Assembly (NCBI GenBank): GCA_944472135.2
Contig: OX235270.1
Location: forward strand, 50,034,352 to 50,098,351
From: Trichobilharzia regenti
Taxonomy: Eukaryota > Platyhelminthes > Trematoda > Strigeidida > Schistosomatidae
Length of the DNA: 64,000 nucleotides
Reading direction: 5' to 3'
Each line of letters starts with the position of its first letter. Within the stretch, counting starts at the first letter, position 1. The notes below the pieces were generated by a model. It worked only from the letters and a program-made list of their open reading frames with translations, did no database searches and was not told the origin of the DNA. The position numbers and the translations under genes are program-made. This document shows, piece after piece, positions 47,360 to 58,851 of this stretch.

Positions 47360-47665
47360 TCTCTCTGATATGTATCCATATGTGTTTTTTTGACAGTCTG
47401 ATATATTTTGCTATGTATGTATGGATCGATATTCCATTATAATTAGCCAATCATGTTAAGACTGTCTATTGATTTGTTCATTTTGAATATTCGCTCACAC
47501 ACTTGTGTTCACACACTTGTTCGGACATTCTTATATATTTTGCTCTCACACACTTGTGTGACATTGATTCTCCTGGTGTTTTGGAAAATAGAAGTATCAT
47601 CGCAAACCTAGTGGTCTTCTGATTTCCGTCTTTCTTGCGTCAGGACTAATAAATTTTCGACGAAT
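47360..47665 (+). repeat. LTR-like repeat inserted in the CR1-like element
   Basis: Contains ATATATTTTGCTATGTATGT, ATCATGTTAAGACTGTC, GGAAAATAGAAGTATCATCG and the end GGACTAATAAATTTTCGAC. Same LTR type as 13431-14265. CR1-like coding sequence resumes on its far side. Confidence 0.75.
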
Positions 47666-47669
47666 ACAT

Positions 47670-47870
47670 GTTAGTCGCTTAAGTAATCTTTCTGCCATGC
47701 AAAAAGTGCTGCAGATGCACCCGCTTTGCTTATTTTGTAAAGGAGCCGACTATGGTGAACTGTGTGGAATGCTTTCGCAAAGTCGAGACAGATCACGTGG
47801 GCTGGTGCCTTTTCGTCCCAGGATAGTGTCCAGTCGTCCCAGATTCAGATTCTGAATCTGAACACAACAC
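47670..47870 (-). mobile_element. CR1-like RT fragment, upstream of the LTR insertion
   Basis: The minus strand encodes CLDFAKAFHTVHHSRLLYKI, the first catalytic box of a CR1-type RT with its aspartate. It belongs with 46365-47350; the LTR lies between. Confidence 0.7.
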
Positions 47871-49076
47871 AATGGAAACACATGACGATATCACGCCGGA
47901 GATAAACTTCTTCGGCAGATTCGCTAAGACTCCTAGTTCGAACAGCTAGCCAACAATCTCCATGACACAACAATTTGCAAATAAGCACAGATTGATGGCA
48001 ACTAAACTCTACCTCATAATATACAACGTATTGTATAAGAGCTAGTATGGGGCAAATCGATTTCGCTGCTCCTGGCCCCTTGTGGTGGTGTTACGATTCC
48101 CTATCTTCGAGGGCCTTCTGTCGGTTCAATCTCGCCAATCACCTGGCATAACTCTGGTGATTATCGGACGGATTCGGAATCTGGTTATACTTGAAAGAAA
48201 CTTAGTTTTCTGTTTTAAGATAGTGGTACTGACACAAGAGAGGTTTCTTCTGTTGTTCGGTATTTCATAGCAAAATGAAATGACAGTGCTAATAACAAAA
48301 ACTGTTTCTCAGAGAAAACACACATGAACAAATAATCGAGGTAAACACAAGAGAAACTGCAAAAATGTCACAGATGTAGAAGGAAAGGCTTAGGCTCAAA
48401 TCCTGTTGTTACATTTTTAGGTTAGCGCTCTGTTGGACACAATCTACGCTGCCGTGTAGTTATCCATCCAAAACTCAAACCCTTCAGTTATTGTGGAGCA
48501 AACACGGCTACTGACAAGGGGTTAAAGTCCAAGCAAATTCCAGGCGAAAAAGTGGGAACGCATTTTTGAACTTGATTTCTAAGGATCTGTTTTCTTTTAA
48601 GTCCCACTATAGAAGAGTCACCTAGGTATTTAAAAGCCTTAAAAAGATCACCGAGTAGGGTTCATCCAGCCGCCCAAGCTTGACTTCTCACATTTTAAGT
48701 AAGAAGGTATTCCCTTGACTTTTGCCCAGTCTTATAAATAGTCATGTTGAAAGGGAATATTCTTATGAGATCCAAAAGTGTGATAACAACTAGTCAACAT
48801 AAATTCTGGCAAGGCTGTGGAGTGAAATATGTGGAGGAGGCTACGTTAGTAGATCTTCAATTTGATTAATGTGATCAAAATAGGAACAACAAAGAGAAAA
48901 GAACAACAGAGTATCTTGTCGGTGGTTGTTAAAGGCTTGCAACTTTAATTTATTTGATTTATAATAAAATCAATGAATATGACGCAGCCCATCCCTTTGA
49001 ATAATCATTTCGAAATACTGATTGGTTGTCTTGAGATTAACAATCAAAGTTGTATTCATCTGACCAGAACCTAGAG
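47871..49076. other. Unassigned stretch
   Basis: No convincing coding frame or known repeat. A short palindrome, ATTCAGATTCTGAAT, sits near 47850. Confidence 0.35.
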
Positions 49077-49380
49077 TGCCAATGTAGTTGAAGATTGGAC
49101 GACCTATTCATAGGTGTTTGCTCAAACCCAACTCCTCCATATTTTTCGCAAGTGACGTTAATCCAGCAGTCATCGTCTCACCGTTCGCTGTTCAGTAGAA
49201 GATAAAATACAATCAGAAGTATTATCGTGATTCATTGCTATAACATTTATTCTTAGACCTTGTGTGTAATAACCTTATTGTTGGTTACATATTGGCGTAG
49301 GAATAAAGGATTCTCGAGTCCCCAATCTGTGTTCTGGTTTTTCGCGTTGGTTATTACAAATTGTTTCTGAAAGACTTCCA
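49077..49380 (+). repeat. 5' LTR of BEL/Pao-like element
   Basis: Start TGCCAATGTAGTTGAAG; polyadenylation-type GGAATAAAGGATTCTCGAG. The end is approximate, near CTTCCA at 49380. Confidence 0.65.
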
Positions 49381-49872
49381 AGGACAGTGTGAGGTCCAGT
49401 GTAGTAGGAGCTGGACATGGACAGTTTCTGATAGTTTCTGCTCGTCATTCCTGGCGCCTGCAAGCCTTCTTTTGACAAGCGTTATCTGGAACTTTACTGG
49501 AATTTTCGGTCAAGTTCAATGATGTCTGGGTCAACGAAGGGACAGAGCGTCTTGGAAGCAAGCAGGAAAGTAAGTCATGGTGACTTGTCTGTTACATGTA
49601 ATGATGTGTGTTAAGCATGATAACCTTGATGCCAGTGTTCCGCCGTCTAGGGATAATAGGAATAATAGGATGACTGAATATGAGCCTTGGTGTTTCGACA
49701 GAAACCCAGCTGATTAATCACAGTTTGCACAGGAATTCGAAGTTACGTTAAGTAGTTTTTCATTAAATGATGAAATGAAGTTGATGTATTTGATGAGGTA
49801 CTGCACTGGAGTTGCTGCAAGAGCTATACAGTGCTGTAAGCTCATGTCCCAAGCGAAGGATACTCTGAGGCT

Positions 49873-51198
49873 ATGAGTGTACTGCGTCAAAGATTCGGAA
49901 GACTTCCGATGATTGTAAGGAACGTATTCGAGGCTGTTAAAGGTAATGATAGTCAATTACAAGATGACTCCAAGGCACTCACTGAGTTTTCGGATAATCT
50001 GTTAACTCACAAGAACGCATTGATTTCGATGAATTGCATGAGCGACATGAACTCAAGTTCAGTCCTAGAGGTAATAGCGAGACGCCTACCTACTCGACTT
50101 CAAAGGAAGTGGGTGAAGATAACCTCCCGTATAGAGGATGAAGGTTTAGAGTAAAGTTCGGTGATACTCTGAAACTGGTAAGAGATAGTATCAACCAAGC
50201 TATGAGAAAGTTTGCTAGCATATTGCATCCCACTCCTAGAATAGAGCAGTCTGAGAGCAAAACACAATCATTGATGACGAAAGGGTTTCAGAGAAGTGGA
50301 TATCGAGAAAGCTGTATGGTGTCTAGTAACCCATATAAACTTAGTGTGTGTAACAGCTTTCGTGGTACATCCTTAACAGATAGGTTACAAGTTGCGAGAC
50401 AAACACAGTTGTGTTTGACACGTTTGCAAGGAGTTCATACAGAGGTGAACTATGAATCAGTAAGCAAGTTTAGGGACAGGCTAAATCCGAAATCAAGTTC
50501 TGACTCCGAATTGTGTGACGATAATGGTGTGGTTAAGAAGCCTGCACTTGCAACTGGTAGGCCATTGTTGAATAGAGTATCACAGACGACATCACAGTTT
50601 ATGCAGGAGAAGACAGTTACAGTCTCAGAGTGCAGTTCTGACTCCCCAAGTTTACGAGGTACTACTAGTCAGAGTGAAGGTATAGAACCTGTAAGGATTT
50701 GTGAGGAGGAACCCAAATCGTCTGCTGCTGTTATTAAAGGGTTTGCAAATGATGAAGTCGATCATACAAATGGAGGTAAAGTGGACATTTGTGACGGTGG
50801 TCATGATAGTGCACATTTGTCACTGGTTGATCATGATGAGATGAGCGGAATGCCTACTACCACTACTGAGTTGAATAAAATTTCTGTACAACTTGAAGGT
50901 GAAGTAGATTGAAGAGCAGATGCAGTGGTAGAAGGTATGGATACTCATGAGACAGTCAGTGTAAATGATCAGCGTGTAGCTCACCTATCATCAGATGTTA
51001 GTGCTAAACTGGAGCTAATAATAAAAGACAGCAGTGGTGGTGGTCTTGCAGTTAGACAACCTCCTAAAAACCGAACAGCAACAGCTTCTGATGCACCGCT
51101 AAGTTCATCAGCTGGTATCAGTCAGTCGTTGTTGGCGTTGTCATCCACAATGAAAGGGATGCGTATAAACTCACGTGTCTTATGCCATGACTATGCAT
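49873..51198 (+). pseudogene. BEL/Pao-type gag, broken
   Basis: Frame 49873-50153 shows AMSVLRQRFGRLPMIVRNVF and SSSVLEVIARRLPTRLQRKW, the gag core of BEL/Pao elements. A frame change at about 50150 leads to an open frame 50202-50912, continuing in the same frame after one TGA (50910-50912) to 51198. The second part contains TDRLQVARQTQLCLTRLQGV, resembling a degenerate zinc-knuckle region, and a long low-complexity S/T/E-rich tail. Confidence 0.7.
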
Positions 51199-53693
51199 AG
51201 TGTCGGCCCGTTTGAAAGGACGAAAGTCAATGGTCAGCGTAATGAGGATGAGCCAACTGTGTACGGGAGGGTAATTGTTAGACTGACTTGCACGAATAAA
51301 GGCCTTTCAAGTGTCAAGTTACTTTTTGAATGTCATTATCTTTGGTGTAAATTACTCTGTACCCAAGCTTGGTGAAAGAGGCTACAGTCAGTTTCTAGGT
51401 CATGATGAGTTCCTGCGCCGGCTAGTTATATGTTTTCGTGAATTCGTTTTCCATTGAATTTTAAAGGTTTTTCTGGATGTTTTGCTCATTTTGCAGTGTG
51501 TAGGTCAGTTTTTGTCACTGGGTGCTACTATTTAGCTTATTTTTAGCCTGAAGTTCACAGTTATTATGTTGGTAGTCAAAGATTATTGTAAACCTGCAAT
51601 CATTGAGCTAATTAACGTATACTATGCTAACATAGTAACATAGACTATGCTAGTAATAGTAACATTAAACTCCCTTACTGTTTTGCCATTGTTTGACAGT
51701 GAAACTGTGCGCTGATTTTTCAGCATGAGTGGCACTAAATCGAACCTACTGGGTCTGCTTATCAACTTTGTTCCAGCCCTCACAGGACATATTAAGCATG
51801 GACTAGCGTTTCTCCTTAGCGGAAAGTTTTGATTCAGCACGCAGCTGTCTTTTTAAGCACGACCTATGTCATTTCAGAACATAGTGGGTAAATATGTTCT
51901 TCAGTTACCATAAAAAGGCATTATCGAGGAATAAGTTAGAATAAATTTAGAATTGTTTTAAGCTTGGTGGTGCTGCGGTCTAAGTGATAAATCGTATTAA
52001 TCACCGTTATTCAGGATATGCTATGAACCGGAAATCCTCAGCTGAAAAACGTATGAATAAGACACAGATCGGTGTAATTTATAACTGACTCCAAATTGCT
52101 TTCATCACGAAATAATCAACCAAGGTATGCTTTAAACTGTCGCTCTCAGCCGTTTGAAGGGAAATTTACTTGATTTATGCTGACCTAGTATGCACAAATC
52201 CCACATGTCATTGAATTGACGACTTAAAAAAGTAGATTAGTTAATACATACATTTATCTATATGTACTAATTAAGGACACATTAAATTTTTAGAAATTGT
52301 AGTTAAATTATATTCGCCTAGTAATAAAAAATGCATACATCCTATTTTGGACTTAAAATAAATGCATCAAAATTATTGTTGATTTATATTCACTTTCTGG
52401 ACATTCTCATACATCTCAACATACTTAAAACATCAACAATGCATCCAAATAGCGTGTGACTGTCACACTACACTCACACCAAAAAAATTAACACGCCATT
52501 ATATTATGGTAAGGTAAGCCCGAAATTTTACTGACTGTAAATTTCCGTGTAAAAATAAAGAGATTGGCGCTTTAATTTATATTTTAGACCAATAAAAAGC
52601 CAGCTAGCCAACAGCCAATAAAAAACTGCCTATATCTATTTTCATCAGAGTTGAGGATATAGACGATAGAAGAAGGTCACCAAATGAACTCTGCGACGAT
52701 TTTCCAACCTATGGCATCAACCTAAGCAGAAATTTGGGCGTACTGATGTAAGTCCTACAGTCCTTCAAGGGTAGTTCGTCAAGCCAGAATCCACAACATT
52801 TGATGTATTGTTTGTCAATATATTTGTGCCAAATAACTAAGTGGGTTCCAATTAATGTAATTGTTGGTCAATCTTGTTGGTGTCCGGACATTCTTCAACT
52901 TACAATCGTCAACCTGAGAGGGTTGCAGGCGTACTGGTGTAACTCTTGAGATTCTTCAGTGGGATTCCGTCAAGACATGATCTGCAAGGTCAGGTGCATT
53001 GTGTGTATATATGTGTTGCGTGTCATATCAATCAAACAAAATCCCTACAAAACCAATACTTGAAAATATCAATTTGTGTTTGGATTAATTGTGTTTACTT
53101 GTTGTTTTTCATATCTTGTTGTATCTCATAATTTTGTTAAATTGTTCGTCGTGCTTACTTCTGAAGTTGTTTCTAGTCTTCTACATCCGTGAATGAATTG
53201 GTCGATTTTGAAGACAGCAGATGGGTCGTATACGCCGGGGAGGCTAGTGCCGAGAATGACATGCACACGGAGATAATTGTTAACTATGGTCCCACACGCC
53301 GGGGAGAAAGAGTGTAAACGACTGCGGCTCGCATACGTCATCGTTACTAGAATTGAGGCAGAATGAGTGACAAGAGATTTCAGTGGTAATTGGTAGTGAG
53401 TAGATAAGAGGATGAGCGTAGAGTATCGTGAGGTGCTGGTATGGTCACGTTGCGTTCTGCAAGAGTCATTCTAGCAAGTGGCGATTGTGTTGCAAGAGGA
53501 TGCCTTTAACTGGAAGGCGCAGGTCTTCATCGATGTGTGAGATTGTGCTGTGGGTATGCTTGTGGTGTGTTGGCTTTCCTGTTTGTTTTCCATTTCAGCT
53601 CTGTCCGTGTGACCCAGGTTCTCGCAATGGCATCCAAGTCAAGGTGTATTGGTCGTGAAGGAAAAAGGGTTGGATCCCTTTTTTGCCGGGGAG
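51199..53693. other. Between gag and 3' LTR, no pol recognised
   Basis: No RT, protease or integrase motif recognised. Two imperfect copies of a ~100-base stretch lie about 197 bases apart (near 52735 and 52932; shared GTACTG-TGTAA and GTCAAG). CGCCGGGGA recurs near 53235, 53297 and 53685. Confidence 0.4.
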
Positions 53694-53990
53694 TGTCAAT
53701 GGAGTTGAAGATTGAACGATCAATTCACGGTTGTTTGCTCAAAACCAACTTCCCCAATTTTCGCGGAGGCATCCATACGACAGTCATCTTCTCATCGGTC
53801 GCTGTTCAGAAAGATGTCGGGAGACAACCGTCAGAAGTAATATTATGATTTATTATTGTAATATTTGTTCACAGACCCTAGTTTAATTATTATTTTTATA
53901 TGTTGGTGTAACAATAAAGAATCCTCGAGTCACCAATTGGTGTTTTGGTTTTTTCGTCCGCTATTACTAAGCGTTTCTGAGAAACTTAAT
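53694..53990 (+). repeat. 3' LTR of BEL/Pao-like element
   Basis: Start TGTCAATGGAGTTGAAG; AACAATAAAGAATCCTCGAG. Diverged from the 49077 copy by substitutions and small indels. Confidence 0.65.
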
Positions 53991-54766
53991 GCGTCAGCGT
54001 GAGCCCGAGCGTAGCAAGAGATGGGCATTAACGGTTTACGAGACGAGGCTGACAGGGCCGATTCACCTTAGTGACCACCACCATATCTACTGATCAGCTA
54101 GCACCACTCTCCCTCCTTTATGTTGTATGCCAAATTACACAGTAACACCGCTCTTCCTTGTTATCCCTATATTGCCTTACCAGAGCCACATCACCTGTGC
54201 TGACCTCGTCGGCGATAGTGAGGTGGGTGGGTGTCAGCCAGGTTTATTTTAGGATTATTATTTTGAGATGTAGGTGTGACTGGAGGTTTCTGGGCCCGCC
54301 CACATTTTGCCTCAGCTCTCTCACGTTGCTATACGGGCAGGTGATGGTGAGACTCGCCACAGCAGAATGTTGGGGAGTAGCTGACGCCACATTGGCTTTT
54401 GGCAGAGCATTTAATATTGGAACTGGTTGGCCGATTCCGGTGGAACTGGCCTGTTGTCATTTTTTCCTTGGATTCACCTAGGACACTTGGGCGACCCTGG
54501 CTGCGATTCTCAGTACTATGCGACTGTAGGGCCACTGAGATATGAGGATGTATCGTGACCCAGTTCTCTGCCTCCTAAGGGTCCGAGGTTGACCTTCACA
54601 GCATCATATATGTCTTCCATTTTCATACTACCGTTGAAGTACTAGAGACAACTGCCCCTGGGAGCTGATAATAATTAATAATGATAATCACCAATAACAA
54701 TTTATATTTCGTATAAACGGATGGGTTTACATGAGTAGTATGCTATTTTAACGGACACGATCAGAT
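53991..54766. other. Unassigned stretch
   Basis: Higher GC than its surroundings. No family recognised; it may be remnant transposon sequence. Confidence 0.3.
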
Positions 54767-54790
54767 GTTATAAATTACAGTAGTGAAGTT

Positions 54791-54925
54791 TCATAAAATT
54801 TCATGAAACAAATGGTAATTTTTAGTGCAAGCAGTTGGAACAAGTTCGTACAAATGACAAATTGTAAACCATTCACTAAAGTCGTCACCAAGGTTGAGCT
54901 CCAACACAAAGTGTTCCCTCTCCTG
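54791..54925 (-). CDS. Possible last coding exon, unknown protein
   Basis: After a good acceptor (TACCTTACAG) the minus strand reads 44 codons, QEREHFVLELNLGDDFSEWF then TICHLYELVPTACTKNYHLF and HEIL, to TGA. The balanced composition is protein-like, unlike its surroundings. No family recognised. It could be the terminal exon of a gene whose upstream part includes 55083-55352. Confidence 0.35.
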   Translation of the reverse strand, partial: QEREHFVLELNLGDDFSEWFTICHLYELVPTACTKNYHLFHEIL

Positions 54926-55082
54926 CTGTAAGGTATAGTAAGTTAGGCGGTTGTTAGTCGTTGTATAATTGGTGTTAACGCATTAGCACTTCTGTTCGGA
55001 ATGCGTTATATGAACCCATTACGAAGACTAATGTCGTAAAGTCCCAGCACCCAAAGATGATTTGCTCTACTCCTGCCTCAAT

Positions 55083-55352
55083 TCATTTTTCTCTCAATAA
55101 GCACAGTTTTGTCAACATGCACGACGATGCCAACTCCTCCATTGCAGAGGTAATTCCGTCTAGCCTTTGTAAGGCAATATCATTGCAGTACTGATAAGAT
55201 TGCACTGTTGAAATCTTTGTATTCTCCGTTTCTGCACCTGTAGCAGATACTGGTCGCTTTAGTAACCAGTTGTGGCATGTACGTATTATTTTACTAAGGG
55301 ACAATTTCGATTTGGAGAAGAAAGCATTTAAGAAATCACCATAATGCAAGAT
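55083..55352 (-). CDS. Possible coding exon or gene fragment, unknown protein
   Basis: A 90-codon open frame containing YGDFLNAFFSKSKLSLSKII and ALQRLDGITSAMEELASSC. Composition is protein-like. It ends in TGA; a codon-aligned GTATCT inside it could instead be a donor to 54925, but that is speculative. It abuts the CR1-like repeat at about 55490, which may have cut off earlier exons. Confidence 0.3.
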   Translation of the reverse strand: MLHYGDFLNAFFSKSKLSLSKIIRTCHNWLLKRPVSATGAETENTKISTVQSYQYCNDIALQRLDGITSAMEELASSCMLTKLCLLREK

Positions 55353-55489
55353 TTACCGACTAGCATAAATCTCCTCATGTGAGAGTGGTTGCATCTAAAT
55401 GCGTTAGCCGTCAATAGCCCGACAATGCTTTTGTAGAGTCATTATCCCTCTACATATGCAGGCTTTAGACCTCCCTATCAACCTATTAC

Positions 55490-56270
55490 CCACACAGAAG
55501 TCAAAAACTAAATCTGGGTGAGACTTACAACGAAGTTCATGGACCGTATCCATCTTAAATGATGAACAGTCCTATTGGCTGCTACAAGATCTTAAATCAC
55601 CAGGCCCACCCAAATAAAAGCATCCTGCCATTAAGTGATTATAGGCTTCCACGGAGTAACCCGCTAAGGATAGCACACCAGAGACCAAAGACTCGAGCGC
55701 GATCACATTTCTTTTCGCTTCGTGTTTGCCGTCTCTGGAACGCTTTACCGACGGCCGTGACTACAGCGCCATCTGTGGAGATTTTTAAGCAGAAGCTGGA
55801 CAATCGTGCAGAAATGCAAGGTTTGTGTCTCAATGGCTTATCCTCATAAAACTTAAAACCACACTGTCAATGGATAAGCATACAAACTAAATCCCCACGA
55901 CCTGCCCTGCCTTCTCTCACTGTACTGACTACTCTACATTTTCCTTAGGTCACCTTTATTATTTCACTTATCTCAACCCTTATTATCTACACTACAACCT
56001 ATTATTATTATTATGATTATCACTATTCTGCTTTTATGACTACACCGAATGACCGACGGGAGTTAGGTCAAACTCCATTCACGGCAGCAATACAGTCCTA
56101 ACATACTGCATACTACAAACCACATCTCGACCAATCCCCGCACCACTCCTCTTGGAGTCTACCAGAGCTAAAGCAGTCGAGTGGCGGGACTTACTACGCA
56201 GAGGCTCACCGAAGATCTGGAACCTCTACCTCACAATCAAGAAGTGAGCTCAAGGAAATCACTGGTTTAT
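55490..56270 (+). mobile_element. CR1-like element, 3' end
   Basis: Plus-strand 3' part of a CR1-like element. The frame 55559-55849 contains the C-terminal block RLPRSNPLRIAHQRPKTRAR, SLRVCRLWNALPTAVTTAPS and VEIFKQKLD. The 3' UTR to about 56265 is the reverse complement of 46370-46800 apart from scattered changes. Confidence 0.82.
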
Positions 56271-57148
56271 ACTAGCTCGTAATCAAGGTAATGGATATTC
56301 TAAGTCATTAGATTTCGGTGTCTATTGTTTACTACTGCCCGATGCGGTGCACGACTTTTCTAAAACGTATAATTTTTTTATATTTCTCAGTATTTTTAAC
56401 AAAATATAAGTTGAAAGGTTACTTTGCAATGTCTAATGCGTACCGTATGAAAATCTGTCATGGAAGTTTAGCATAACTAGCTCTGCTAACCGACTGTTTT
56501 CTTTGGGATCATTACAAACAATTTTATCACTAAGTGTACCCTCACACATTTTACTCCACTAAATAGACTATAACTCGTTTGCTATAATACTAGCGACTTC
56601 TATACTTTATACTTCTTAAACTAAACGCAATTCCCTGGGCGTTTATAAAAATTACTTGTAAACATGTATGCATGTATAGAGGTGATACCGCTAAGAATGT
56701 CCTCAGGTAACGATGTATCTGGTGTCCTAATGGGAAGCGTACAGCATACTGTATGATTGGGATGGGCCCAAGGCAATGCAATACTGCAACTACGGTTGTT
56801 GCAGAAAAATCTCAGAGCTTAATATCAAAAAGAAGGGAGGGTGGCACATGCCGATCAGCACAAATGTGAATCGCTCCGATCTGTAGGAGAGCAACATGCA
56901 TTTTTTGACAGCTCGAAAATTGAACATCAGTCTCGACCCTCAACAAAAAATAATAAGGGTTGTGCAGATCTAAATTATAAAGAAAATAGTGCTTTTGCTC
57001 CTACCATCTACAAGCCTGTTCAGCTTCTTGTCAAGATGCTACCCATCGGGCTGTACAGAAATTCGTGAGGCGTCTTACAGGCCAGGTTTTCCTACAGGTT
57101 CTAATTTTCCAGATCTTTGGATTCACTCCTCACTTAAATATGGCTTAC
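56271..57148. other. Unassigned, with a 75-codon plus frame at 56841-57068
   Basis: The frame at 56841-57068 (HADQHKCESLRSVGEQHAFF) has no known relative. Downstream of the Gypsy gag on the minus strand, pol sequence would be expected here, but none is recognised. Confidence 0.3.
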
Positions 57149-57934
57149 CTACCTCACATTAATCTTTTTATTTACTTTATCTGATCGCTGCATTCTATTA
57201 CCTGTGGACGGCAGTTTGGATTGCCTTCCATGAACACTTGCATTTTCAACTTTAGAAAGCATAACATCAGACACTGACGTAGTGGGAGCAGAGTATTCAT
57301 TATTGACATCTTCATATGTAATATATAAATCTTTAGCAGTTTGAAAGGTACAAGAAGGAATCTGAATTAACTCTTTCTCTAACTTAGGAATATTGATTCC
57401 AGCAATTAGACGATCACGTAAATGAGTATACAGCTGATCTCCAAAGATACACTTTGAAGCTTGTATTTGGAGTTGAAGAATAAAGTCTCTTATCTTCTGG
57501 TTGGGAGCACGAACCAGTTTATGGAAGTGAGCCCTCTCTCTGGTCTCAAATGTAGTTACATGAAAGTGATTTATCAAAAGTTCACGAATCTTGACATATG
57601 ACAGAGAAATAGGTTTATCTGGAAATGACAGATTCTTCACTAGGCTATATGCATCTAGCCCAATAGCAGTGATGAAATGTGCTGGAATTTTGTCATCCTG
57701 AACGTTCTTTGAAATGCACCAAGCATCGAAGCATTCAAGGTAATCAGCAATCTCCTGCTGTGAACCATTTATAGGAAATTGTAGTGATTGACAATTTCTA
57801 TCTCTGTGTTGTTTAAATACTTACTGTTGACTGTTGATATGTTTCCTATATGAATTGCAGAATAATTCCGCTAAATACAAATTCTTGAGTTCTGCCCTCT
57901 CTGTGTTTTGTTTGGATTCGTGTAATTCGGTCAT
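57149..57934 (-). pseudogene. Gypsy-type gag with one in-frame stop
   Basis: ATG at 57934. The frame stays open to 57149 except for a TAA at 57821-57823. Typical gag features: YLECFDAWCISKN, the FETRERAHFHKLVRAPNQKI block, and LRDRLIAGINIPKLEKELIQ. No zinc knuckle before the end. The same TAA is present in the inverted partial copy at 59178-59285. No pol follows. Confidence 0.8.
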
Positions 57935-58104
57935 CTCGAAATACTAATACTACGACTACAATAAATTACTACAGAAATTTTCCAAGGTTATTTAGTTGCA
58001 TTGCGACGCCAATTTGTTGTATTTATTTCTAATCGTAGTATTAGTATTTCGCGATGACCGAATTACACGAATCCAACCAAAACACAGAGAGGGCGGAATT
58101 CAGG

Positions 58105-58430
58105 TGTAACAACAGAAGACAAGGGCCAGGCAACAGATCGTTTTATTATGAAAATCAACACGTATTTATACATCTTTCAACTACATTATTATAGACAAGC
58201 GCAGTCATCTGATTGGTTGTTTAGGTAGACAAACGCAGGCTTCTGATTGGTTGTTTCGGGATTCCTTGACAAATAGAGTTCTCTCTGCGAATCATATTTT
58301 GCCACGTTAACTTTGCTGTGATTGGTTGTTGACTCAGGCTTGTTCATATTTTCTCACGGCCCATATTAGTGACCTAGACCTTAACGTAGATTAGTGCCAA
58401 CCAATCGGCTAGCAGCCTGCTCTCACCACA
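58105..58430 (-). repeat. 3' LTR of the non-autonomous element
   Basis: 326 bases; plus strand TGTAACAACAGAAG to CTCTCACCACA. Several CTGATTGGTTG motifs (CCAAT boxes on the minus strand) may belong to its promoter. Confidence 0.95.
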
Positions 58431-58851
58431 CTCGTCCCCCGTCAAATACGTGCGACTGAAGTCGGCTTGATCTACTTGGTGCAGGCGTCATCGTTGGCTT
58501 GTCTCGCTGTATCCATTTCTGGAGCTCGCTGACGTTCACGCGCCTCTTATTGTTCGCCATCGCGACTGTGTCTGCGTAACCCCATCTCGAAGTGACCATA
58601 TATGGTCCTTCCCACTTTGGAAACTGTTTGCCTGACCCTGTCGAACATTCGTCCATACTTCGGCCCACACCTTCATATGCTGCTTTCGCCCGACCTCCCA
58701 GCAGCGTCTCAAGTAGCAGCTCCATCGCTGACAGATCTTGAACGCCACTCAACTGCGCAGAAGCCTTGAAGTCCTGCCCGAAGATCCATATGTCTCCATC
58801 AAAAACAGCAGGGCATAGGCTTTCCATTTGTCGGTAGGCAGCGACACCAAA
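58431..58851 (-). pseudogene. Interior relic: Gypsy gag start and pol end joined
   Basis: The minus frame carries VFDGDIWIFGQDFKASAQLS, which looks like a gag-side relic, and FPKWEGPYMVTSRWGYADTV with RRVNVSELQKW, the pattern at the very end of Gypsy pol proteins. Everything between (protease, RT, RNase H, most of integrase) is absent. The frame then runs into the 3' LTR. Confidence 0.75.

Larger units (their letters stand above)
49077..54000 (+). mobile_element. BEL/Pao-like LTR retrotransposon, gag only
   Basis: Two related plus-strand repeats bracket a gag remnant: 49077-49380 and 53694-53990. Both start TG(C/T)CAATG-AGTTGAAGATTG and carry TTGTTTGCTCAAA and an AATAAAG signal followed by CTCGAGTC. 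They are clearly diverged, so the insertion is old. Only gag is recognised; no RT, protease or integrase motif was seen before 53690. Confidence 0.7.

Noticed and set aside
57745..57835. An intron in the Gypsy gag from GTAAGT at 57825
   Set aside because: The nearby AG acceptors do not restore the reading frame.
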